Virus record (IMG/VR): IMGVR_UViG_3300022934_000091
Span: 1-32,382 of that record
DNA length: 32,382 nucleotides
Direction: 5' to 3' (one strand)
Origin: a virus
Of this stretch, positions 25,941 to 31,831 are shown in pieces (position 1 is the first letter of the stretch; each line of letters begins with the position of its first letter). Both the position numbers and the translations under genes were made by a program. The notes beneath the pieces were generated by a model. It worked only from the letters and a program-made list of their open reading frames with translations, made no database searches and had not been told where the DNA came from.

Positions 25941-26050
25941 TCATAACTACGGCGTACGCCTCCATCGTGGTGGTCAAAATCTAATCGGCGCGACCTGCTC
26001 GCTAGATGGGTAGCAGCTAGACTATAGGCACGCAGTCTTGAGCCTTTACC
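25941..26050. promoter_or_regulatory. Intergenic gap with a possible -10 element
   Basis: A 110-bp gap between two fibre genes. It holds a perfect palindrome GGCGTACGCC (about 25951-25960) without a T-run, and TAGACT at 26018-26023 directly followed by TATAGG, which could be a -10 element. No matching -35 is seen at 16-18 bp. One other frame across the gap and the gene end has no stop until 26013 but looks like chance. Confidence 0.3.
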
Positions 26051-26797
26051 GTGGCAAACGTCAAAATCACAGAACTGACGGCACTGACCAATCCCGCTAG
26101 TTCTGACGTATTGCCGATTGTTGATGTCGGTGCTGACGAGACGAAGAAAGTAACGATTGCGGATTTGCTTGAGAATGCAGGCTCAGGCACTGCTAGTGCT
26201 GCTGCATTTGCATTTGACGGTGACGCTGACACTGGAATGTATCGGACTGGGGCTAATGCTCTGGGCTTTACGACTGGTGGAACGGGCAGGTTGTTTATTG
26301 ATAGCTCGGGCAATGTCGGGATTGGCGCTGCGAGTCCTGCAGTTGCGTGTGATGTTGTTGGCCAAGTTCGTGCCTCCACGGGCATTTTGTTTGGTAGTGA
26401 CACCGCAGCGGCTAATGCGCTGGATGATTATGAGGAGGGAACATGGACTCCAGCATTAAACTGGAATAATGTTACTTACACTTTACAACAAGGTAAGTAT
26501 ACCAAAATAGGCAACAGGATATTTTTTAGCATCAATCTTGTTTGGTCTGCTAACGACGCTTCTACACTTACATCAATAAACCTGCCTTTTACGTCTACAT
26601 CAGCGAACGAAAGAGCTACTATTTCCGTTCAAGATGTAGCCATTCCTGGAAGCTTTCAGTATCCAGTTGCGGATATATTTGCCAGCACCGTATTTGTACG
26701 TTATGTAAATACATCAGGTACATACATTACAAATTATGGAGTAGCGGCAAACGATGCGGGAAGAATCGCGATTACTGGAAATTATGCAGTTTCTTAA
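26051..26797 (+). CDS. Second tail fibre protein
   Basis: A 248-aa protein starting at GTG 26051. Residues 1-50 resemble a short fibre-base block (ANVKITELTALTNPASSDVL, then PIVDVGADETKKVTIADLLE). Residues 55-100 have the repeat-like pattern DTGMYRTGANALGFTTGG and FIDSSGNVGIG that is typical of phage fibre shafts. About 130 onward (DYEEGTWTPALNWNNVTYTL, YTKIGNRIFFSINLVW) matches C-terminal tip or head-domain sequence seen in many fibres. No catalytic residues. Together with the 1400-aa fibre it suggests two adhesins with separate binding ends. Upstream spacing and the lack of an SD make the GTG start likely but not certain; the next in-frame ATG is far inside. Confidence 0.82.
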   Translation: MANVKITELTALTNPASSDVLPIVDVGADETKKVTIADLLENAGSGTASAAAFAFDGDADTGMYRTGANALGFTTGGTGRLFIDSSGNVGIGAASPAVACDVVGQVRASTGILFGSDTAAANALDDYEEGTWTPALNWNNVTYTLQQGKYTKIGNRIFFSINLVWSANDASTLTSINLPFTSTSANERATISVQDVAIPGSFQYPVADIFASTVFVRYVNTSGTYITNYGVAANDAGRIAITGNYAVS

Positions 26798-26843
26798 AAT
26801 TAAGCCCGCAACGGCTCAAAACTACGACCCCTGTAAACCTGTT

Positions 26844-26858
26844 ACGTCTGGAGGACGT
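26844..26858 (+). promoter_or_regulatory. Ribosome site presented in a hairpin loop
   Basis: ACGTC (26844-26848) pairs with GACGT (26854-26858) and the SD GGAGG (26850-26854) falls in and beside the loop, 12 nt before ATG 26867. Such a stem could expose or hide the site. Confidence 0.4.
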
Positions 26859-26866
26859 TCCTAATC

Positions 26867-27067
26867 ATGGCTCTCTCAAAAGAAACCGTTGTTGACAAAA
26901 TCGAAGTACTGGAAAGCAACGCCATCCAAGTTCGTTCTGCTACCCGAGTGCTGGAAGATGGCGTAGTGCTGTCTCAGTCCTATCACCGCCACGTTCTGCA
27001 GCCTGGTGATGATCTGACCAACGAAGACCCGAAGGTTGTGGCGATTGCTAATGCCGCGTGGGCTTGA
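26867..27067 (+). CDS. Small conserved-type protein in fibre cassette
   Basis: A 66-aa acidic soluble protein (LSKETVVDKIEVLESNAIQV, then LEDGVVLSQSYHRHVLQPGD). The pattern of a short helix-strand followed by an HRHVL.PGDD turn resembles small proteins that sit beside fibre genes in several phage groups. It has a good SD (GGAGG) in a small hairpin. I know no assigned function; a fibre chaperone or attachment protein is possible, but this is inference from position. Confidence 0.75.
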   Translation: MALSKETVVDKIEVLESNAIQVRSATRVLEDGVVLSQSYHRHVLQPGDDLTNEDPKVVAIANAAWA

Positions 27068-27094
27068 GCAGTCTCCTTCACTTAGGACTAGCTG

Positions 27095-27226
27095 ATGGCC
27101 GTTAAATCACGCACTGCCCTTGGCAATCAGTTCGTCAAGGGTAAACCTAAAAAGAGTCGGCAAGGGCACAGCTCTAATTCCAAGCCGCGTCACAATAAAA
27201 AAATGTATCGCGGCCAAGGAAGGTGA
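27095..27226 (+). CDS. Very small basic protein, cyanophage type
   Basis: A 43-aa, strongly basic protein ending in KKMYRGQGR, with KGKPKKSRQGHSS in the middle. Very small proteins with a KPKK-RQG centre and a YRGQG end recur, to my recollection, in cyanophage genomes. Its basic charge would allow nucleic acid or virion binding, but no function is known. The stop overlaps the next start by one base (TGATG), which supports translation of both. Start ATG 27095 is the only suitable one. Confidence 0.7.
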   Translation: MAVKSRTALGNQFVKGKPKKSRQGHSSNSKPRHNKKMYRGQGR

Positions 27227-27351
27227 TGGATCGTCACACCCTTAAGAATTGGAAAAAGATAAAGGAACTCATGGAACGAGAAGGCCGCACAGACAGCATG
27301 TTTTACAAGCGTGCAGTCGCCATTTTGGCGGGGAAGCCTGATTTGCTGTAA
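27226..27351 (+). CDS. Very small protein, TDSMFYKRA family, intact copy
   Basis: A 41-aa protein, MDRHTLKNWKKIKELMEREG then RTDSMFYKRAVAILAGKPDL. A helix-turn-helix-like layout with two short amphipathic helices is likely. A shortened second copy of its C-terminal half lies at 27877-27951, with 26 identical bases. It is translationally linked to the 43-aa gene before it. Similar sequences occur in cyanophages, to my recollection; the role is unknown. Confidence 0.68.
   Translation: MDRHTLKNWKKIKELMEREGRTDSMFYKRAVAILAGKPDLL
27289..27314 (+). repeat. 26-bp direct repeat, copy 1
   Basis: Identical over 26 bp to 27889-27914, exactly 600 bp downstream and in the same reading frame. It encodes most of TDSMFYKRA. 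Homology continues weakly on both sides at protein level (GR before, ILAGK after). Confidence 0.85.
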
Positions 27352-27376
27352 GATCTATTCAAACGCTGGCTTGAGC

Positions 27377-27709
27377 ATGGCCTTAGGAACTTTCGCTGGC
27401 TACGAAGTCGCTGACCTTGGTAGCTTGACTGCTGTTGGCGTCACCAGCTCACAGGCCACGACTGGTGTTAATCTTTGCTTTCAAATTGTTTTGGATTCTG
27501 TCGGTACTGATGTCGTCATCAGGCTAGAAGGAAGCTTGGATGATGAGAATTTTTTTAACCTAGACGAAACAGAGCAGGACACTACCTTGACTACTAATAA
27601 GACTTATGGTTATGCGTTGAACGGTTGCCCAGTAAAATTTATTCGTGTGCGACTGGTTAGCATTACTGGTGGTACGCCAACCGTAAGCGTCAAGGTAGGT
27701 TCCGCCTAA
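27377..27709 (+). CDS. Small structural beta protein in fibre cassette
   Basis: A 110-aa strand-rich protein. ATG 27377 is preferred over an upstream same-frame start at 27311 because the extra 22 residues overlap the preceding gene and look non-native. The sequence (YEVADLGSLTAVGVTSS, FQIVLDSVGTDVVIRLEGSL, DDENFFNLDETEQ, VRLVSITGGTPTVSVKVG) suggests a beta-sandwich like those of decoration or fibre-attached proteins. Its layout resembles the 125-aa protein at 7394-7771. No enzyme or membrane motif. The stop overlaps the next start by one base (TAATG). Confidence 0.72.
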   Translation: MALGTFAGYEVADLGSLTAVGVTSSQATTGVNLCFQIVLDSVGTDVVIRLEGSLDDENFFNLDETEQDTTLTTNKTYGYALNGCPVKFIRVRLVSITGGTPTVSVKVGSA

Positions 27710-27876
27710 TGGCTAAAGCTTTACGATTCAGCATCAATACGGGTTTACGCACAAGCGTTGCGGGCGGCCTGTCTCAAGGTTTTGCCTTGATTTTTAAATT
27801 ACTTTTCACGCAATCTGAAGATCAGCTCATAACGCAATCTGGTGATTCAATTGGCGGTAATGCCAGAATGCAGTAA
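27709..27876 (+). CDS. 55-aa protein with LITQSGD motif
   Basis: A 55-aa protein with a basic start (AKALRFSINTGLRTSVAGG), a short hydrophobic stretch (FALIFKLL) and a C-terminal TQSEDQLITQSGDSIGGN. The LITQSGD block is identical to one in the tail protein at 20568-21704. Start overlaps the previous stop by one base. Function unknown; the shared motif hints at virion association. A gene-fragment copy follows in the same frame right after its stop. Confidence 0.6.
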   Translation: MAKALRFSINTGLRTSVAGGLSQGFALIFKLLFTQSEDQLITQSGDSIGGNARMQ

Positions 27877-27951
27877 AGGAAAGGGCGTACAGACAGCATG
27901 TTTTACAAGCGTGCTTGCATGATCCTCGCTGGAAAGGACCCCTTGCGCTAA
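27877..27951 (+). pseudogene. Truncated duplicate of the 41-aa TDSMFYKRA gene
   Basis: In frame after the stop of the 55-aa gene the sequence reads RKGRTDSMFYKRACMILAGK, then DPLR and stop. It matches the C-terminal half of the protein at 27226-27351 but lacks its N-terminal helix. The only start inside is ATG 27898, which would give MFYKRACMILAGKDPLR, 17 residues. I read it as a remnant of duplication; a single stop (27874-27876) separates it from the upstream gene, so a read-through fusion is possible but unproven. Confidence 0.6.
27889..27914 (+). repeat. 26-bp direct repeat, copy 2
   Basis: Second copy of the repeat at 27289-27314. Together the copies flank the two small beta/LITQSGD genes, so they may mark an insertion or a tandem-duplication event. 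Confidence 0.85.
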
Positions 27952-27984
27952 TCTGACTGTATGAGAGTTTCGTGAGTCAGTGCC

Positions 27985-28230
27985 GTGCGTGTTGAGATTG
28001 TCGCGGCGCTGGCAGCCACAGGACTCGGAGTAAGCGGGACCGCTTGGATGGGCTACCTACAGGCCAATTCTGACGCTAGGGAATCTATTGTCCGCCTAAG
28101 CACAGTGGCAGAATCAATCAGTGAGCAGCTTGGGCACATGCGTGAAGAAATGAAACGTGATCGGCAAGTCGTGCGCGAAATGATGGTGGATCACAACGCA
28201 CGCCTCCGAGTGCTTGAATCTCAACGCTGA
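27985..28230 (+). CDS. Small membrane-anchored coiled-coil protein, holin- or spanin-like
   Basis: An 81-aa protein from GTG 27985. Residues about 4-25 form one hydrophobic helix (IVAALAATGLGVSGTAWMGY), followed by a 55-residue charged amphipathic coiled coil (STVAESISEQLGHMREEMKR, then DRQVVREMMVDHNARLRVL). The layout, one membrane segment then a coiled coil next to the endolysin, fits small holins or i-spanins. No lipobox or second membrane segment is seen. The GTG lacks a clear SD. The function is a reasonable inference from topology and neighbours, but the protein could also be a structural membrane protein. Confidence 0.6.
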   Translation: MRVEIVAALAATGLGVSGTAWMGYLQANSDARESIVRLSTVAESISEQLGHMREEMKRDRQVVREMMVDHNARLRVLESQR

Positions 28231-28243
28231 AGCGAAGTAGACT
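28214..28243 (+). promoter_or_regulatory. Candidate sigma-70 promoter before the lysis genes
   Basis: TTGAAT (28214-28219) and TAGACT (28238-28243) are separated by 18 bp, a near-consensus layout, about 24 bp upstream of ATG 28267. The -35 lies inside the end of the preceding gene. It could give lysis genes their own transcription start. Confidence 0.45.
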
Positions 28244-28266
28244 GCTTTCAAGGCACCTGAATCATC

Positions 28267-28416
28267 ATGCACGTCGATCAAATCCTTGCTTCACCCATTA
28301 CTTGGATCATTGTGGCTGCTGTATCTGAAATTATTGCGTTGTCGCCAATGAAAGACAACAGCATCGTCCAGCTTGTGTTGCATGTTCTGGACATGCTGAA
28401 AGCAAAAAAGAACTGA
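28267..28416 (+). CDS. 49-aa membrane protein, candidate holin
   Basis: A 49-aa protein: MHVDQILASPITWIIVAAVS then EIIALSPMKDNSIVQLVLHV and a basic end LDMLKAKKN. One clear hydrophobic helix (about 8-28), a polar turn, and a second, amphipathic helix (about 32-46) precede the basic tail. It sits immediately before the endolysin group, so it is a good holin candidate. I recall similar tiny proteins in cyanophages. Size is small even for a holin. The predicted promoter at 28214-28243 would serve it. Confidence 0.62.
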   Translation: MHVDQILASPITWIIVAAVSEIIALSPMKDNSIVQLVLHVLDMLKAKKN

Positions 28417-28436
28417 TCCCGCCAGACGGGCGTTGG

Positions 28437-28631
28437 TTGTGGCGCTTCTCCACCCGATCTAGGTGGAGCAACGTGCAACGCGCCATTCAGCGGCGGAAGT
28501 TTGAAGCAACGCTTAAGCCAAGGCTTGATTCCGAGATCGAAGAATGGCACAAAAGCCAACCTCCGACAGTGCCGCCACCTGTTCAAATCGACGATCTACA
28601 CATCCAAGCGCCTTGGCATGACGAACAGTAA
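28437..28631 (+). CDS. Small protein before endolysin, non-ATG start
   Basis: A 64-aa reading from TTG 28437: a basic N-terminus (WRFSTRSRWSNVQRAIQRRK), an acidic helix, then PPTVPPPVQIDDLHIQAPWH and end. The same frame is open back over the preceding stop, and the extended IPPDGRWLWRF also looks protein-like, so the true start may be an unusual ATC or CTG around 28413-28416 (TGATC instead of the usual TGATG). Its last 14 bases overlap the endolysin start. Pro-rich tail and place between membrane protein and endolysin suggest a lysis accessory, but no spanin signature (lipobox or membrane segment) is present. Confidence 0.5.
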   Translation: MWRFSTRSRWSNVQRAIQRRKFEATLKPRLDSEIEEWHKSQPPTVPPPVQIDDLHIQAPWHDEQ

Positions 28632-29667
28632 ACCGATCACGCTTGAGCAGCTTTTCAGGTACTACAGAGGACTGCCGCATCAAATGGCGGCAATCCAGAT
28701 GCTGGAGGAAGACATCAGGGAAAACGGCTATGCCGTCGCCATGCGTCGAGACCGACCGTGGTTCGCGGTCTGGAGCCAGTCTGGGAAGCAGCCAGACCCG
28801 CCACAAGCATTTGACAACACATGGGAGGGAGTTTTTGCTGCGGCCAAGCATGCTGGAGCAAAGTTCCCCGAGGTTGTCGCAGCGCAATGGGCGCTCGAGT
28901 CTGGCTGGGGCAAGCACACCTCAGGCCAGCACAACTACTTTGGCCTGAAAGGATCCGGAACGGCCACAACCACACGCGAATTCTTGGACGGGCAATGGGT
29001 CACGATCACTGATAGCTTCATTGATTTCCCATCACTGGCTGCCTGCGTTGAGTATCTTGTGTCGCGCTGGTATCAAGATTATCGTCAGCATCAAGGCGTG
29101 AACCGCGCCGACGATCGTAGCGAATGCGCTCGGTTGCTGGTAAGCGAGGGCTACGCCACTGATCCTGAATACGCCAGCAAGTTGATTTCAATTATGGATA
29201 GAGCCGCAGTCAAGAGTAAGACCGCAGAAGAGAAACCACGCGAGACAGCAAAGTTAAGACCCGCTTCACCATTCAGCAGCAGGCTGACACCACACATTAC
29301 GTTAGGTGAGTTCGCGCTAGGGCAAGAGGCAAGACGCTTCGATCATCAGCATCAGCTCGACACCGCAGCAGAGCTTGCCGCTTTCTTGGAGCGTGTTCGC
29401 AGCCGCTTCGGTGGTCCTGTGATTATCACCAGTGGATACAGGCCGCCAAGGATTAACAAGAGCGTGGGTGGGGCGAGCAGGTCAGAGCATCTGTTCCCGG
29501 CTCCTGGTGAAGGCGCCGTTGACTTCTACGTTAAAGGCGCATCTATGCTTAGCGTGCAAGAATGGTGCGACCAAAACTGGCCCTGTAGCCTTGGCTATGG
29601 TGCCAAACGCGGATTCGTTCACATTGGGATTCGCGAAGGTCGTCCTCATGTTCGCTGGGATTATTGA
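28618..29667 (+). CDS. Two-enzyme endolysin: glucosaminidase plus M15 peptidase
   Basis: A 349-aa protein that should cut both sugar and peptide bonds of peptidoglycan. Residues 7-55 form a small N-terminal unit (ITLEQLFRYYRGLPHQMAAI, AMRRDRPWFAVWSQ). Residues about 70-195 are a mannosyl-glycoprotein endo-beta-N-acetylglucosaminidase-type domain with catalytic Glu94 (WALESGWGKH) and NYFGLKG. Residues about 225-349 match a zinc M15 peptidase, with His291 (SEH), Asp302 (AVDF) and His335 (GFVHIGI). The linker (200-222) is charged. ATG 28618 is preferred; an in-frame start further upstream adds a basic stretch overlapping the previous gene. No signal peptide, so release depends on a holin. Confidence 0.93.
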   Translation: MTNSKPITLEQLFRYYRGLPHQMAAIQMLEEDIRENGYAVAMRRDRPWFAVWSQSGKQPDPPQAFDNTWEGVFAAAKHAGAKFPEVVAAQWALESGWGKHTSGQHNYFGLKGSGTATTTREFLDGQWVTITDSFIDFPSLAACVEYLVSRWYQDYRQHQGVNRADDRSECARLLVSEGYATDPEYASKLISIMDRAAVKSKTAEEKPRETAKLRPASPFSSRLTPHITLGEFALGQEARRFDHQHQLDTAAELAAFLERVRSRFGGPVIITSGYRPPRINKSVGGASRSEHLFPAPGEGAVDFYVKGASMLSVQEWCDQNWPCSLGYGAKRGFVHIGIREGRPHVRWDY

Positions 29668-30186
29668 ATGATTTGGCCTGACTGGAAGATCGAGCAAGCC
29701 TGTGAAGCGGAGCCGCCACTAATCTGGCCGTATCGCAAGGAGCAGCTAGGCCCTGCCAGCTACGATCTGAGGCTTGGCAACACGATCATGATCGAGGTTG
29801 CAGACACACCAGAGCTACAAGAACTGGATATTTCCGGCAAAACCAAAGAGCATCCATACTTGTTAGAACCAGGCCACTTCATGCTTGCAGAAAGTCAAGA
29901 AGTATTTAACATCCCAACTTGGGTAGCAGCCGATTTCAAGCTCAAGTCTTCACGGGCTAGGAGTGGGCTGGAACATCTTCACGCGGGATTCGCGGATCCC
30001 GGATGGCACGGCAGCCGGCTCACGATGGAGTTCGTGAATATGCGTCGTTTTCATCCGCAGCGTTTATATCCTGGCTTCCTTGTCGGACAAATGGTGTTCA
30101 CCCAGATGCTCGGAACGCCTCTGACAAGCTACGCACAAACAGGCCGCTACAACGGAGACCTGAGGGTAACGGCAAGCAAGGGGTAG
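29668..30186 (+). CDS. dCTP deaminase / dUTPase-family protein
   Basis: A 172-aa protein of the dCTP deaminase family. It has LGPASYDLRLGN near 28-38, KSSRARSGL at 93-101 (Ser94 and Arg98 line up with family Ser111 and Arg115), DPGWHG at 110-115 and Glu121 in LTMEFVN, aligned with catalytic Glu138 of the E. coli enzyme. The Arg98-Glu121 spacing of 23 equals that of the E. coli enzyme. The end has GRYNGD, part of the substrate loop. It would make dUMP precursor or remove dUTP, helping keep uracil out of phage DNA. ATG lies directly after the endolysin stop. Deaminase versus dUTPase versus both cannot be told from sequence alone. Confidence 0.88.
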   Translation: MIWPDWKIEQACEAEPPLIWPYRKEQLGPASYDLRLGNTIMIEVADTPELQELDISGKTKEHPYLLEPGHFMLAESQEVFNIPTWVAADFKLKSSRARSGLEHLHAGFADPGWHGSRLTMEFVNMRRFHPQRLYPGFLVGQMVFTQMLGTPLTSYAQTGRYNGDLRVTASKG

Positions 30187-30266
30187 CAAAGGTCTCGACA
30201 GCTAGCATGAGTGTGTCGGGTCGCGCACATTTACGTGGCTGAAGAATTCAGGCAGTGCAGGCGAAG

Positions 30267-30282
30267 TTCTCTATGCAGAGAA
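30267..30282 (+). other. Inverted repeat before the HNH start
   Basis: TTCTCT, loop ATGC, AGAGAA form a perfect 6-bp hairpin ending 9 nt before ATG 30292. The purine-rich AGAGAA arm could be the ribosome site and so be hidden in the stem, or the site may bind a regulator. Confidence 0.4.
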
Positions 30283-30291
30283 TCTTTGCCA

Positions 30292-30864
30292 ATGAATCAG
30301 CTCACGTTAGTAAATGGCAGTTGGATGTGTGAACCAAATAAATGCCCAAGACGGGCGCCACAGCAAGAAGAATCAACGTATCGCGTCGAAAAACGCTACT
30401 TAAACGTCGCAAAAATTATGTTTTTGAGTTCGGGCGCTAACGGTCAAGATCCAGATGAGTTTGCAGAAAACTTTGCAGCTAGACTTGAAGAGTTGACCGA
30501 GGAGATAATTGATCTTGACGTTGAGGTTTACCCACTGGAAGGCGGCTTTATTGGTCATGCGATTGAAGGCTCTGAGCTAGTACCGAAGAAAACAAGCAAA
30601 AACAGATTCCGCAAGCAGATCTTCGAGGAATGGGATCATCGCTGCGCATACTGCGACAAGCCAGCAGATACGCTTGACCATGTCGTACCGAAGTCGAAGG
30701 GTGGTATGACCGTAAAGTCGAACCTGATTACCGCCTGCCGGATCTGCAACGGCTCCAAATCGGACAAGCCCTACAAAGAATGGTATAGAGATCAACCGTT
30801 CTGGGACCAGGCTCGTGCAGATGCTATTGAGTATTGGCTTCAGAACGGAACTTTAGATCAGTAA
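30292..30864 (+). CDS. HNH endonuclease
   Basis: A 190-aa protein. Residues about 105-160 form the beta-beta-alpha metal HNH motif: zinc ligands Cys118/Cys121 (CAYC) and Cys149/Cys152 (CRIC), central Asp129-His130 (LDHVVPKSKGG) and Asn144 (SNLI). Residues 1-100 are not recognised but contain C13 and C18 (WMCEPNKCPR) and an acidic helix. A GTG at 30211 in the same frame is a less likely start. It could nick or cut DNA in packaging (HNH proteins act with terminases in HK97-like phages) or be a free-standing homing enzyme. Its 3' end overlaps the convergent minus gene by 7 bp. The 105-bp gap before it holds no obvious promoter. Confidence 0.9.
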   Translation: MNQLTLVNGSWMCEPNKCPRRAPQQEESTYRVEKRYLNVAKIMFLSSGANGQDPDEFAENFAARLEELTEEIIDLDVEVYPLEGGFIGHAIEGSELVPKKTSKNRFRKQIFEEWDHRCAYCDKPADTLDHVVPKSKGGMTVKSNLITACRICNGSKSDKPYKEWYRDQPFWDQARADAIEYWLQNGTLDQ

Positions 30865-31085
30865 TACTGCGCATAGATCTGCGCTTGCCACAGATCCGAT
30901 GAGTACCGGCAAATTGCTCCACCCTTGGAGCACGTCCGGTAGTATGGCTCCCCAGTGCGCTTATCGTACAGCGTTTCGATGTACGCCCCGTTCTCGCATT
31001 CGATCACCTCAGTCTGCCCAAAATGCTGAGCATTGATTTGCGAATCGTCCGCCACTGCGTCGTCCCTCTGGAAATCCAAGTCCAC
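30858..31085 (-). CDS. Small minus-strand protein, unknown
   Basis: A 75-aa reading from GTG at 31085. The recognisable part is ECENGAYIETLYDKRTGEPY and YRTCSKGGAICRYSSDLWQA, with three cysteines. The N-terminal 20 residues overlap the preceding gene by 77 bp, so the real start may be GTG 31055 or further in. Last gene of the leftward group; it overlaps the HNH gene tail to tail. I do not know the family; its cysteines suggest metal binding but no four-cysteine pattern is complete. Confidence 0.6.
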   Translation of the reverse strand: MDLDFQRDDAVADDSQINAQHFGQTEVIECENGAYIETLYDKRTGEPYYRTCSKGGAICRYSSDLWQAQIYAQYY

Positions 31086-31314
31086 AATCTGATGTTACTG
31101 GCTGCCAGTGGATGCACTGCCAGCAATAAGGCTTAGAGTTTGTCACCGCTCGCGCATCGGCATAAAGCTGCTCGGCTTCCAAGATCGCAGCATCAGGTGC
31201 AGTCGATGTCAGCTTCAGCTCTACCGTTTCCTGCCGCGTCTTGATTGTCGCAAACCAGGCATCGTCGCGATCAAAGATGGCAAGACGACCTGCGTGGAAA
31301 CGGTAACTTGCCAT
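31009..31314 (-). CDS. Minus-strand protein with C-terminal Cys4 module
   Basis: A 101-aa protein. The N-terminal half is a small alpha-beta segment (YRFHAGRLAIFDRDDAWFAT, IKTRQETVELKL) and a helix. The C-terminus holds C64-x2-C67-x2-W70, C77-x3-FP and A92-x2-C95-S-x-F, a four-cysteine pattern shared with the 95-aa protein at 31544-31831. Such patterns usually bind zinc or an iron-sulphur cluster. ATG 31314 is the start. Function unknown; the module suggests an early regulatory or host-interacting role. Confidence 0.72.
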   Translation of the reverse strand: MASYRFHAGRLAIFDRDDAWFATIKTRQETVELKLTSTAPDAAILEAEQLYADARAVTNSKPYCWQCIHWQPVTSDCGLGFPEGRRSGGRFANQCSAFWAD

Positions 31315-31323
31315 GCTCGAATG

Positions 31324-31527
31324 CTACCAGTGATTCACGAAGCTGCCTTGGCCAGATCGCGATGAAATTGACTGCTTAATCCTGGTGGCAGAAGCTTCTG
31401 CGCTGGATCTGGTGCGTTCAGGTTCGCCCCAGTACACAGTCTTGCCGTCAAAATACCAAGGCTTAAAATACGCAGCAATGCCATGGGTCATCAACTGCGC
31501 TCCGGTATTGCCGGGTTGCATTGCCAT
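31324..31527 (-). CDS. Small minus-strand hypothetical protein
   Basis: A 67-aa protein from ATG 31527 (MAMQPGNTGAQLMTHGIAAY, then FKPWYFDGKTVYWGEPERTR). A same-frame GTG at 31560 would add 11 Cys/Tyr-rich residues and overlap the neighbour by 17 bp; I prefer the ATG, 16 bp after the previous stop. The C-terminal third is low-complexity Ser/Arg/Ala. No recognised domain. Its place in the compact leftward group is the main support. Confidence 0.55.
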   Translation of the reverse strand: MAMQPGNTGAQLMTHGIAAYFKPWYFDGKTVYWGEPERTRSSAEASATRIKQSISSRSGQGSFVNHW

Positions 31528-31543
31528 ATAGCAGTTGCGCGAA

Positions 31544-31831
31544 TTATAGCTGGTACACACTGCAATAATTAGCAGCTTGCGGTCCTTCTTCTATTGGATC
31601 TGGAAATTCAAACATGCAAGCGTTGTTTTTCCAGTTTTTACACTTGAAGCATGAGCGACCAAGCCTGCGCTGAATCTCAGGACGAACGTTTTTGTAGGTT
31701 TTGCCGGTCCTGATCTGGCCGACGCTAGAGCGCGAAATCCCGAATCTCTTGGCAACCTTTTTGTCACTGTCTGGACTGGTGAGGATCTCCTCGATTTGAT
31801 CGTCAGTAAATCTTCCGGTGAATTGAGTCAT
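31544..31831 (-). CDS. HTH protein with C-terminal Cys4 module
   Basis: A 95-aa protein. Residues 8-45 read as a helix-turn-helix (FTDDQIEEILTSPDSDKKVA, KRFGISRSSVGQIRTGKTYK), of the kind found in small phage regulators. Residues 61-92 hold C61-x2-C64-x2-W67, C72-x3-FP and A87-x2-C90-S-V-Y, the same module as in the 101-aa protein nearby. The start is ATG 31831 in an ATGA overlap with the KOW-like gene before it. Likely DNA-binding, possibly an early regulator. Confidence 0.78.
   Translation of the reverse strand: MTQFTGRFTDDQIEEILTSPDSDKKVAKRFGISRSSVGQIRTGKTYKNVRPEIQRRLGRSCFKCKNWKNNACMFEFPDPIEEGPQAANYCSVYQL

Noticed and set aside
25828-26013. A 61-codon plus-strand frame crossing the end of the large fibre gene
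   Set aside because: Two thirds overlap the fibre gene out of phase. The part beyond the stop is only 24 residues and has no support, though an old fibre C-terminus cannot be excluded.
27064-27088. TTGAGC and TAGGAC as a promoter before the 43-aa gene
   Set aside because: The spacer is only 13 bp, too short for a sigma-70 promoter.
26037-27376. CTTGAGC found upstream of three small genes (26037, 27063, 27370)
   Set aside because: Distances to the starts differ (7, 25 and 0 nt) and no partner element is constant, so a shared signal is unlikely.
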